A stretch of 64,000 nt of DNA from Pyrenophora tritici-repentis (lineage: Eukaryota; Ascomycota; Dothideomycetes; Pleosporales; Pleosporaceae): contig NC_089396.1 of the NCBI RefSeq assembly GCF_003171515.1, positions 682,001 through 746,000 on the forward strand. Direction: 5' to 3'. Below the pieces are notes generated by a model that saw only the letters and a program-made list of their open reading frames with translations, did no database searches and was not told where the DNA came from. Positions 43,301 to 52,025 of this stretch are shown piece by piece (position 1 is the first letter of the stretch; each line of letters opens with the position of its first letter). A program made the position numbers and the translations under genes.

Positions 43301-43538
43301 TGCTACCTCCGCTATCTCAAAAACATCATTAAAGTCGATCTTAAAGCACCTTAGGACATCATCTATAGAACAGCTCGCTATGTAATATTAGTCAAACAGT
43401 CAAACAAACTAAACAAATTTCGATCGTACGTTTGATTTGTTTGTATATTTCTATAGGCAGCGTTTGGTTTGTTTAATTTGCTTATAGTCAAGCAAATCAA
43501 ACAAACTATTCAAACGCGTTTGCTTAATGACAAGTCTG
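40380..43538 (-). mobile_element. complete hAT transposon inserted at a start codon
   Basis: A 3159-bp element with TIR CAGACTTGTCATTAAGCAAA at 40380-40399 and its inverse at 43519-43538. The 8-bp duplication TTCATCTT lies at 40372-40379 and 43539-43546. Subterminal AAGCAAATCAAACAAACT-type motifs recur inside both ends. The transposase frame is intact. The duplicated target (AAGATGAA on the minus strand) contains the ATG of SSP1. Confidence 0.95.
40558..43128 (-). CDS. hAT transposase, intact
   Basis: 856 aa, single exon. The N-terminal tail is basic (HKRAKTAKG), followed by an acidic segment. A BED-type zinc finger reads FVCKYCHHRK then HLAQKLLGHGY. The catalytic core shows ISFDGWTTKGG and YFVLDNAYANDT, and the C-terminal dimerisation segment IPASSCECERLFSELGDLLEPRRR carries the conserved Glu. 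It is collinear with the 24465-26978 transposase with many identical blocks, yet the two elements have different terminal repeats. No stop or frameshift was found. Confidence 0.95.
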   Translation of the reverse strand: MPNTPKMPLRNLKRAAEGTPGPHGPHKRAKTAKGSASQPILMDDSQPELSIRTSPRKALAAAASQATEDAPFESQLRDAIPEATIQPPAEGSRAATEATSEAIEGGDDTGFDDEFTDNFDGIDWKRLPRFTKPLRTLKRNKSWVYQYGYRVASLREPHRTFFVCKYCHHRKIFCAYPEVTKSTSNAINHLAQKLLGHGYDRKGKLDSITLPRGQTTLKMMTEGGVDVPQGVANELGNFDVQRFRYAAVTWLVDNNHPLREFETPAFRQMIEFANPEAADALWVSHNSVASFVMRLYRYMEPQVVQMLSSAISKIYISFDGWTTKGGKRGFFGVVAHFADADGTIRDLPIALPQLTGAHTGERIAEVVGNIIDVFGITRSQLGYFVLDNAYANDTAVTKLAQRFEFTASHHRLRCGPHTLNLVGQMIIFGFDKDAYDNDQDEHKTEAAYLQEWRQQGPLGVLIDIINYIQTPQQHDLFADCQRRVNAKAPDQKQEILEPVKPVVTRWNSFHDTFVRAAKLHNAVDEYAQSHIERTMGADAYARSRNNKLTKVPAWMRSNGLTADDWAVITQYISVLEPLKEATKRLEARGKAGRFGAIYEVIPVFEAVLAVYEQLLKNHESVDYNANSAPEDHLPINLRAAWAKLNAYYTKLDESPAYFAATCLHPYYKNYCENSWRDKPSWLEANNAGLKQLWAFYKPQIQRQSRPPVRLSSGINDAINALVNAEPYGIVEVTEMDELERWRRFELRWTQEQFEQGSNPVSYWISLRPKYPNLARMAIDILTIPASSCECERLFSELGDLLEPRRRKIGSQLLAAIQCIRSWRDAGFKPPSDYNSGDVTDAEVAAIYEICKWDSEA

Positions 43539-43546
43539 TTCATCTT

Positions 43547-44304
43547 GATAGTAGGACAGGTGGAATGCGACGGGATGTTTGTAAGGTGTAGAGATTTCAG
43601 TTTAATTTTGTGAAACACAAAGTTGAGAATGAGGAATAGGGGACTATGGATTTATATGTAGAAATTGACGGCTGAGATTTCAGGATCGTTAGGAAAAAAG
43701 AGGAGGCAAGACTTGCATAACTGCAACTCCTGTCGATATCCGTCTTCGTGATAGATTTTTATCTTCCTATCCCCTAAGCGTTCTTCGGTTATTTGCCTGC
43801 GTGGTTGCACCACTAATAGAACTGCCGTAGTAAGCACCGAAATTCAAAGCTGTCCACAGGCCAAAGATCGAATGATTTGAAGTAGCACATTCGGCGCCTA
43901 CGTGTACTCCTATACCCACCTTCGAAGCTCCTCTTCTGCTTCTAGCTACCTAGATATCACCTGATGGTTGCGCGAGCCGACTTATTGCGGATACCTACTT
44001 CCTAGGTAGATAAGCTCGCTTCTCAGGCGAAAGAATAGAAGTGACGACACTAGTATTCGCTTGGCTTTCTCGTATCGGTACTCTTCCACCGAAATTGCAG
44101 CGACATAACGCCATATCATTATGAGCATTCGGCAATGGGCATAGCAAGCTCGGTAGACTTCCCTATTTCATCCCATCACCAAGGCTGTGCCGAGGTTTAC
44201 TACCTTGTAAAGAATTTTAAACGCGTATTTATACTTGTCGAGGATCTACTTTCGCTTCATCAGCCACTTCCAAAGCTCTTGGGAACCGCCTATCATCATT
44301 CAAG
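43547..44304. promoter_or_regulatory. former shared promoter region of SSP1 and SSP2
   Basis: These 758 bases separate the outer hAT target copy from the SSP2 start codon. Before the hAT landed they lay between two divergent start codons. TATAAA on the minus strand (43651-43656) sits about 108 bases before the pre-insertion SSP1 ATG. TATTTATA near 44226 sits about 75 bases before SSP2. The fragmentary minus-strand frame at 43652-43837 is not supported as a gene. Confidence 0.5.
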
Positions 44305-44643
44305 ATGGTCAATGTCAACAAAACCCTCGTTTTCCTAGCTGCTGCTGTAGCTGTGAGCGCAGGCGTCATAGAGAAACGTCAAGGGAGCTATGTGCGTTGA
44401 TCAGTTCTGTATATGGTTTTATCACATCTAACTCTCGTCTGTCTAGTGGTGCAACACGCAAATGCAGACTTGTCACACTGGGCTTTCTACAGATATAATT
44501 TACGATTGTACACTGGTAATAAGCCCTCCTCCTTTCGGACTACAGATCTAATTGAATGTCAGAGCAAGTGCACTACTGCACAGGGGCATGGATGCATACC
44601 AAACGTTACCAACAACGGCAAGTACAATGCATGGTGCTCTTGA
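44305..44643 (+). CDS. small six-cysteine secreted protein (SSP2) with Kex2 site
   Basis: Three exons (44305-44391, 44447-44515, 44563-44643), both introns phase 0, give 78 aa. The signal peptide is about residues 1-20 (MVNVNKTLVFLAAAVAVSAG). Just after it EKR provides a Kex2-type dibasic site, so a short propeptide is likely removed. The mature region has six Cys, C-x6-C-x11-C-x4-C-x7-C-x13-C. Both introns fall at the same places as in SSP1: just before the first Cys and between the third and fourth. The motif GCIPxVT, then GKYNAWC, matches GCIPLVT then EKYNDAHC in SSP1. The two are therefore homologues. Possible roles are effector or antimicrobial protein; neither is proven. Confidence 0.75.
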
Positions 44644-45970
44644 GCACCTAAATCTGCCTATACTGCGGGACAAGCTCAGCTAGACCTATGTAGCTACGAA
44701 TAAGCATGGCCCTTATGTGTCGCCTTCGCCTTCGACATCTACATCTACTTCTCGCGCACATAGCTCACATTTGAAGCTACGCTTTTCCTCTCTGTATTGG
44801 TGCCAGTCTTTCCCTTAGCTACGAGTACCGCACGAGCTTTGTCTGGATTCCCGTAGACCATTCTCTTTCTTTTCTTAATAATTACCGCATTGTCTTATTC
44901 ATTAGCTTTTTTGTTATTGCTTTGTAGTGTACGTATCTCTTTCTTTTCCGTGCTGACCCGATGAGATCAGTCGAGCTTTTGCATGATCAGGTAATTAGAG
45001 GCTTCTTAATCGACCCGCCAAGACGTCTCGATCATTGGATGCGTTTCTTCCAGCATGGAACTAGGTACAGAGGCCTCTGATCAAAGCCAACGCCAAGTTT
45101 GGCATGGACCACGTCTTTTCCGTCAATTCTGATTGGGTGCTTGGATCCAAACAGCCGAATGCACCATTCTACGAATAAATCCCTCAGCTGACTGGAAAGA
45201 CACAGTATAGAGAGCCAAAAAGAGGCTGGACATGAAAGTGATTTGTGTGGTAACCGATCTATGATCCAATTTTGCACGTCATTTTAGGTTTGAAGCCTAT
45301 GGCTTCGAAGAGGATGCTACACTCTATCACGCCAGTGTTGCGGTTAAATTGAACATCCATGCTTCGCCAAGTCGGCCAGAGAATCGCCAAGCTACTCTGC
45401 TTACCTCAAGACGCAGTTGGAACCGTTCAGAAAACAGCCCATTTATCTGGATTCGTTTGTTTTTTCTCAGCTTGAGATTTTGGATGCGATCATCCCGAGG
45501 TCCATGCTACGGAGTTCAAAGAGTGCAACCGGCACATCATAATACGAACCCGAGGAATCTTGGAGGCCGACATCGAAGATGCCCACGATCCAGATGTACA
45601 TTTCAAGCTGGCGGTAGAATCTATCAGGAACTTGGAGCCAAAGATGTAGAGATGCTGGATCTGGGGGAAGGAAATTGGACGATGTCACCCAGAACATTGC
45701 TCGGGACTTGGCAATGGGGCAGTGAGGTGCCGTTCGGTACCTAGGTAATTATACCGGTGTTGCCCACAGAGCATGGAACCCAGAACTATCAAGAAGCAAA
45801 CTTTTGAATCGTAAATTGTCGGCATTGTGCTGATGGTTGAGGTTGATGATGTCCATTTAAAATTCTCATCCTCGGCTGAGGCTCCACGCTAAACCTATTT
45901 GAGCTTCTTGGGAGAGAGTTAAGAAGCAAATGTTCTCAACCCTCTAGGCCCATAATACCTTCAGGACACC
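44644..45970. other. 1.3-kb stretch without a supported gene
   Basis: Short protein-like pieces occur in different frames around 45300-45740, for example a frame ending GAKDVEMLDLGEGNW. No start, splice sites or family could be fitted, so this may be a decayed gene. Confidence 0.4.
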
Positions 45971-46642
45971 ATGACACCATGTATTTACATCATCCGTCAC
46001 GGAGAAGCCGCGCACAATGTACATCGCGGCTACGCAGAGCGCGACCCGCCCTTGACCAAAAGGGGCAGCCGCACCACCAAACACACCTATCTTCCAACCC
46101 AGCCCGATTTAATCCTGATCTCGCCAATGAAACGCACACTTCAAACTGCTATAAACATGTTTCCTTTTCTAGCAGGCCAAGCTCCGTCCGATATCCCTGT
46201 GCAGGTCTTGCCAGATCTGCGAGAAGCAAATGACGCAATTTGCAACAAGGGATCGTCACGCGCAGAGCTAGAAACTAAGTTTCCGCAGTTCGACTTTTCG
46301 GAGTGTAGTACGGAGTGGGATTATGAAGAGCATACGACAGAGCGCGCTATAGAACGTGCAGAACGAGTAAGGGAAAGGCTAAAGGAGCTCTCGACAACGT
46401 ACAATAGAATCGCCGTCATCACACATCGGGACATTAAAGCATTTATGGTCAAGGGTAAGCGTTTCGGACTCGCAGAAGTTCGATGCTATCGCTTTGCATC
46501 AGAAGAAGAATCACGAGATGAGAAGATTAGGAGGGGCTTGAACTGTGATACATTGGAAGAGCAGGATTTTGGACCTACGGTCTTGATCCTTGAAGAAAGT
46601 CAGCGTAAAGATCTTGGAACTCAGAGAGCTTCCGATCTTTAG
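45971..46642 (+). CDS. histidine phosphatase superfamily (phosphoglycerate-mutase-like) protein
   Basis: Single exon, 223 aa. The phosphohistidine motif RHGEAAHN stands at about residues 9-16, followed by DPPLTKRG and SPMKRTLQTA, with the second catalytic His in AVITHRDIKAF. The size and motif set match small cytosolic fungal phosphatases of the PGM-like branch. The substrate is unknown. Its stop codon is only 11 bases from that of the convergent gene downstream. Confidence 0.9.
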   Translation: MTPCIYIIRHGEAAHNVHRGYAERDPPLTKRGSRTTKHTYLPTQPDLILISPMKRTLQTAINMFPFLAGQAPSDIPVQVLPDLREANDAICNKGSSRAELETKFPQFDFSECSTEWDYEEHTTERAIERAERVRERLKELSTTYNRIAVITHRDIKAFMVKGKRFGLAEVRCYRFASEEESRDEKIRRGLNCDTLEEQDFGPTVLILEESQRKDLGTQRASDL

Positions 46643-46653
46643 ACGCATTCCTC

Positions 46654-47336
46654 TCAGCAAGATGAGTAAAATGAAAGTGCAGCGGAAGCTGCGTCAGCGA
46701 GTCGCTCACGCTGTGTGGGCCGGGTGTATGACAGGAGGGGCGTTGATGGGCGGACCTCGATAGCTTCGACTTCATCTAGAAGAACATTAAGATCCAGCAT
46801 TGAGCTTGTAAAAGCTTGTAGTCCAGGCGATGAAAGAGGTGAAATATCCGGGGTTCCCATCGGACCCAACAAAGGAGTCGTCAGGGGTGAAACAAAGGGC
46901 GAAGGACGGCGACAGAGGTTGTCGCAATGTCCTAGAAATAATCCGCAGATGATGCAGGGGTCTATTCCATCGTCGCTGCCAGAGTTTCCGGCCTCTTCGG
47001 AGCTTGAAAGTTGACGCGCGGATTGCTGGGCTGTACAGTATTCGTACAAGTCCTCGGTCTCCTGAAAATAGTCAACGCCGGCAGTTTGAGTAGCGACATC
47101 TACCACCCATCCAGTAATGGCGGGACGGTAGATGTAATCTTCGGGCTAGTATAGTAGTCCATACTATGCAAATCAGATCCGTAGTCAGGTATATGCCGCT
47201 GCAGGCGAGTAATATGCATGACGCGGCCGTCAGCCGTAAATTCTACCGTGATGTCAAGTTCTTCCAGCAGCTCATCACTGATGCAAATGTTGATAGGCGA
47301 CACAGATTCACCAACAAGAGTCTCAGTATCCGACAT
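46654..47336 (-). CDS. unknown 205-aa protein with Cys motif
   Basis: Two open frames overlap out of phase at 47100-47106. A 65-bp intron (47100-47164, GTATGG donor, GGTAG acceptor) joins them in frame as exons 47165-47336 and 46654-47099. The start chosen gives MSDTETLV; an upstream in-frame ATG at 47384 adds 16 residues. The protein is acidic and Ser-rich, with one tight Cys/His cluster (CIICGLFLGHCDNLC) that might bind metal. It has no signal peptide or membrane span and was not recognised. Confidence 0.6.
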
Positions 47337-47509
47337 GGTGTTTTCGGGATGCAATGAAAGGGTAAAGACTTGAATGATGTTCACGTCGTGTTACTGCTCG
47401 TGGTGGAGTAAATGAGCTATTGGAAGAAGGAAAAACAGGAGGTTGATATTAAACCAAACGGACGTGAACATTGTAGATGGACATTACTTTGTGAATTAAT
47501 GACCATATA

Positions 47510-47909
47510 ACATGGTTGGCAAGCGAGCGGCGCACCCAAAAACACACCAAAAAGCGGAGTTTTGGGAACTGAATATCTCAACAACCACCAAATAGATTTT
47601 TCTTAAAAGTTTTACTAGAACTCTAGGATTATAATTCTATAAGATCCTATGGTTACAGGGCCCTAGCTACTCTAGATGTAGAGATATAGAGTTTGGGGGC
47701 TAAAAAAATGGAAATTTTTCGTTTTTGCTTGACAACTCTACAACCGAGTTAGCTATAGTCCTATAACTATACAATCTACATGCTTATGTGTGTGCAGCTT
47801 CACAGTAAGATTTTAAGAAAAATCTATTTGGTGGTTGTTGAGATATTCAGTTGCCAAAACTCCGCTTTTTGGTGTGTTTTTGGGTGCGCCGCTCGCTTGC
47901 CAACCATGT
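47510..47909. mobile_element. 400-bp MITE related to the Fot1/pogo element at 35802
   Basis: Inverted repeats of 99 bp (47510-47608 and 47811-47909) with a single mismatch, and TA duplications at 47508-47509 and 47910-47911. The ends start ACATGGTTGGCAAGCGAG, against ACATGCTTTACAAGCGAG in the full element, and both continue into CGCACCC. The interior of about 200 bp is AT-rich and non-coding. A transcript through it would fold into a long hairpin. Confidence 0.93.
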
Positions 47910-48268
47910 TAACGCTACAGGAACTCAAATGCGAGGCTTGAACAGAGTTCTCGCTCTGTGAGACTCGGTTTCCAGGGTCTAGTAGCTAGTCCCCGTGCTG
48001 TTGTTGTTGCTGTCGCCATAGTGGGTGCCTTGAATCACATGGGTGTCGCAAGTGCTCGACCAGGTGAAAGGCCAGGGTCCTAACGGTCACCCACGACTGT
48101 ATTTAAAGCCCATTGCCACTGCTCTCGACTACAAACCTACATCACACAGTGCACTGCTTAACGCTACTGGTTCCACTGCGCAAAAGCTCTTTTCTCTGCC
48201 ACCGATCGTCTCTCGAGACGGCCTCTCCAATTCCACAAGTTTACCCCTTTCCAACCACACACACGACC

Positions 48269-49431
48269 ATGCCCAGCTCAAAGAAAGCATCGTCCCCACC
48301 TGGTAAGTCGAATCAAAATACTCTTACACGCGACGCTCGCGCATTCAAGAATGCTCATTGCACCATTAAAGACAAGACTGTCTCTCTTTCACTTAGCAAT
48401 CCCGCTCCTGAAGAACTTGCTAAAAACTACCATCAGAGCACCCTATCGTGTATCGAGGAAGAACATCGCAAGCGAATCCATACCAACAACAACTTAGCTA
48501 GCGGCTGTGGTGTGGTACATGGTCGCTATACTACTCCCAGGCGCGTGAGCTTCTCGAACAACCTCTCTATACGCGATTTCGATGGAGACAGAGCTCCAAG
48601 CTCTGTAGGGAAAGACACTCGAGCCGTATCACCCGCTCCTACGCAAGACGAGGATCTAGGAGTAGCTCCTGTAGCGAACGCAAATCACGACTGGGCTCTA
48701 GATATGGCCTCGGCAGCTGGGGAAGATGACAGCGAGGAGGATGATGGCCCTTTTTCGCGCCAGCCCAGCTGTCGACCTGAGCCCTACCACCATCCTGAAC
48801 CCTCTCGACAACCCTTCCCTTCTCTTGAACCTCTGCCCTATCGCCGACCTTCCCCCTCTAGACAGCCTTCCCCCTACCGACAACCTTCCCCCTGCCGATA
48901 ACCAGAATACATTCGTCAAACCGAACCCATCCGTCACCCCCAACCCTTTCCGCCTCCCCCAGTCTTTCTTATTTCCCCCCCCCCTCTCCCTCGCCTCTTG
49001 AACCCTTCTCCTACCCTCCACCCTGGTTTCATCCACCATCTCGCCAACCCGAGCCTGTCCGCCAAAATCTAACCACCGACACACCCTGCTGCGACTGCGA
49101 CCCCTGTCTCCACACTCAACTCCATATCCTAGACCTAGCCCTCTCTTCCCTCTTCCTCCCTGACCGCAGGGCCGCTATGGCCGCCATTGCAGAAGCTCGT
49201 CAGCGCCTCTGCGATGCCCGGTACGGCGAGAAGCACCGAATGCGTTGTGCAAGTCGCTTGACAAGGAAGGTGGAAGACTTGGTCATAGAGGCGGTGCGGC
49301 ATGTCCAAGATGGTGGGACACACGAGGATTCCGATGGTGGGAATTACGAGGGTTCCGATGATGACGGTTTCAACGATGAGAGTTACGACAGTTGGGGTGA
49401 TGACAGTTGGGGTGGTGACAGTTCCGAATGA
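48269..49431 (+). pseudogene. proline/arginine-rich gene, frame broken (or misassembled homopolymer)
   Basis: Frame one (48269-48901) begins MPSSKKASSPPGK, has an acidic stretch (GEDDSEEDDG) and short repeats of the type RQPSPY, then ends at TAA 48899-48901, where the repeat pattern predicts CAA. Beyond it the same codon usage continues, but a C10 run (48975-48984) shifts the frame. From about 48985 a second frame stays open to the stop at 49429-49431, including CCDCDPCL, RRAAMAAIAEARQRL and an acidic Gly/Asp tail (SWGDDSWGGDSSE). It therefore looks like one gene with a nonsense change and a homopolymer indel. No family was recognised. Confidence 0.5.
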
Positions 49432-50626
49432 TGGTGGATATGAGTAGGAGGATGTGGTATCCATCAAGGGATCGGGGGAGTTGCAGATGGCGATAGAGTG
49501 GATACATGGGTTAGATTTGGATGTGGAAGGGGGATATAGGGTGAGTGTTGTTGGTTATAGGCAGCGCCATCAGGCAGGGGGATTGAGATGGGTGATAATG
49601 TTGTTGTCTAATCAATAAGGAAACTGAAGATACCGGGCTAGAGATTGAGTCCAAAACACGACGCCAAGAACAAGCCTGTAATATATAGTTTCTTTCCATA
49701 GAAGCTGTTATGTTCTCAGTGTACACAATTAATCACCGAATAGTAAATGCACACCAGCTTCTACTTCAACAAAAAGCTCCGTCTATATAGACAAGACGCT
49801 TGCTACCAAACTCCAACAAGCAGGTGAACAAGTAGGTTATACATGAGATGGAAGCTGCAATCATACAACCCAACACATGTTCCTGTAAAACTGCTACCTA
49901 GGCAGACCTCGAGTGTGAGGTTCCGCGACTCGCAGATACGACAATCGATATCCAATCATATGTGGGAACCACCAACCCGCATCCAGCCTACTGCATATCC
50001 CTCTTAGCCATCCCTCTCCCCAGGCAGAAAAATCATCCTCAAGTAATCAATGATAAAACATGAACAACTTTTCTATTCAAATCCAAAAATAGCACACTAC
50101 CCAACCGTACCCCCTATGCTCCAGTTATACCAAGAAAAAAATCTCACAACATGCATGCATTGCGCCCAACATGTCAAGAATCCCACACACCACGATCCAT
50201 CCATGCCTGCACAAGCCACGTTCGGCGAGACCCGAAAATCACCGACGATCAACGGTTTTGCGAAATCCTTCCCCCCACTCGCTTTGCTGGGTATAGGTAA
50301 TGTGACCCATTATACGCGACATGTGGGTGTGGGAACGAGAGAAAAAAAATATCAAAGAAACCCTAATGAGAATCAGGCGTGCCGTGCCCATCATCGCCCC
50401 GAAATGCCGCGCTAGCCGCACATCGAGGAACAAATGATGCGAATGCGAACTACAACGCATCGCATATGCCATGTGGTAAGCGCGCGAAGGAATACAACGC
50501 ATCGCTGCAACGTCGACCAAGTGCTCGGAACCAACCAGACCAAAAAAAAACTTGATCCTTCTTTTCCTGATACCCCCTGACACCCCCTCCACCGCCCAAA
50601 AAAGACTCGTATTCCTCATTCGTTCC
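49432..50626. other. 1.2-kb intergenic region
   Basis: 3' flanks of the two converging genes. No repeat or gene was recognised. Confidence 0.45.
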
Positions 50627-52025
50627 TCATTCGTTCGATGTCGCAACCCCATTTGCACTCGCACCGCGCAAAGCGTCAAGCGCGCGTTCCAGCTCCTCCT
50701 CGGCCACCATGACGGTTCCCGCTCTCGCCGTACTCAAATAACTCATCTCAACAGGTTCCTTGAGCTGGCCCGTAGTTTCGCCCACCAGCCGACCCGCAAC
50801 ACCGCATACGATGCCCGTGCTTTCCATGGGCAAGTCGCGGAGATCGAGGGTGATTGGGGTGAGGAACTCGTCTCTCGAGCCGAGGAGCGTGTCTTGGACG
50901 AAATGCGGCAGGAGCGTGTGGTCAAAGAGGAGAGCCGCGGATTCCGTGTCTGTTAGCGTGAGGGATAAAAATTTCGGGTAGGGTTGCGTTATGAGGCATT
51001 TGACGAGGCCGAGGTGGAGGGCGTCGTCGGCGGACGTGGTGCTGTTGTTGCGGCTGTGGTTGTCTCTGCGGCCGGCGCACTGAACGAGTCGAATGCTGGA
51101 GTCAACGGTAGGGACAATGTTGCGACGTTTGAGCGTGGAAAACGTCCTAGTTTGAAGCTCGGAAATCGTAGTTGGTGGAGGGGTGCTCGGAGGTTGGACT
51201 TCTAGGGACGTAGCTGAGTGCTTGCGGCCGTGTGAAAAAGAGTTGACGTAGGAAGATGTGTCTTTTTCAAACTGGAAACCGCGCTCTTCAAGGGCCTGAA
51301 CTACCTGGGAGCGATGGCGTAGCGGAACCAAGATGTAGTCGGAGAAATATGTGGTGATGAAGAAGATGGGACTTTGAGGGTCAGCCTTGCACTACATGTC
51401 TCAAGGTACACTCACATTCCAGCAAGAGCAAGAGGGCTGGTAAGTTCCAAAACGCGCTGTCCGGCGTCTAATCCTTCGCCATCAACTTGCATTACCACAA
51501 AATCCTCTGTAGTAATGTTGACAGATTCCCTCGATTGCGGATCGAGCAAGTTGAGAACAGAAACAAAGAGCTCAATGGCAAGCGCTCGTGAACATACTAT
51601 AGAGCATTCCACGGGCGTTATGGAAATATTGACAAATGGATGTTCACAAGGCCAGCCTTTGAGAGGCTGAACGGCACCAGATGCATTCTTGAGGCCGCTG
51701 CGAGTTGCATTAGGCAACACTAGCTGGAGGATGGACTGGAGAAAGTTGCGATACAAGTGCAGTGGAATGTGTATGAGGGCGAGCTGCGTGTCCTTGAAAG
51801 TGATCATGTTAGTTAATGTGTAAAAGAGAAGAAAAATTCTGTGCGGGAGGCAAATTAAAAGAGGCCTGCGCCATGTCGTGCATGAAGGACCCGCCACCAA
51901 GGCTCCCTCCAGTGTAAGACAGGGAAACTTTTGGTACCATGCAGTGCCGCACTGCGCATAACGAAGGAACAACAACGTACCAGAATTCGGATATTCGCGC
52001 TGAGCAAAGTCAACGAAGAGTCCAT
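50627..52025 (-). CDS. CASTOR-like ACT-domain protein
   Basis: Three exons fit: 51981-52025 (15 codons, MDSSLTLLSANIRIL), 51416-51792 and 50627-51371, giving 388 aa. The N-terminus joins ANIRIL to DTQLALIHIPLHLY, the pattern of CASTOR/GATS-type proteins, which carry paired ACT domains and in animals sense arginine for TORC1. ACT-like strands are seen in LALAG, PIFFITTYFSDYILVP, PKFLSLTLTDTESAALLFD and ITLDLRDLPMESTGIVCGVA. A Ser/Thr-rich linker separates the halves. A role in amino-acid sensing is inferred from the family only. Starting at ATG 51807 instead would lose the first strand. Confidence 0.75.

Noticed and set aside
47100..47106. Frameshift in the 46654-47336 gene
   Set aside because: A 65-bp intron with acceptable splice sites joins the two frames exactly, so a mutation is not needed.
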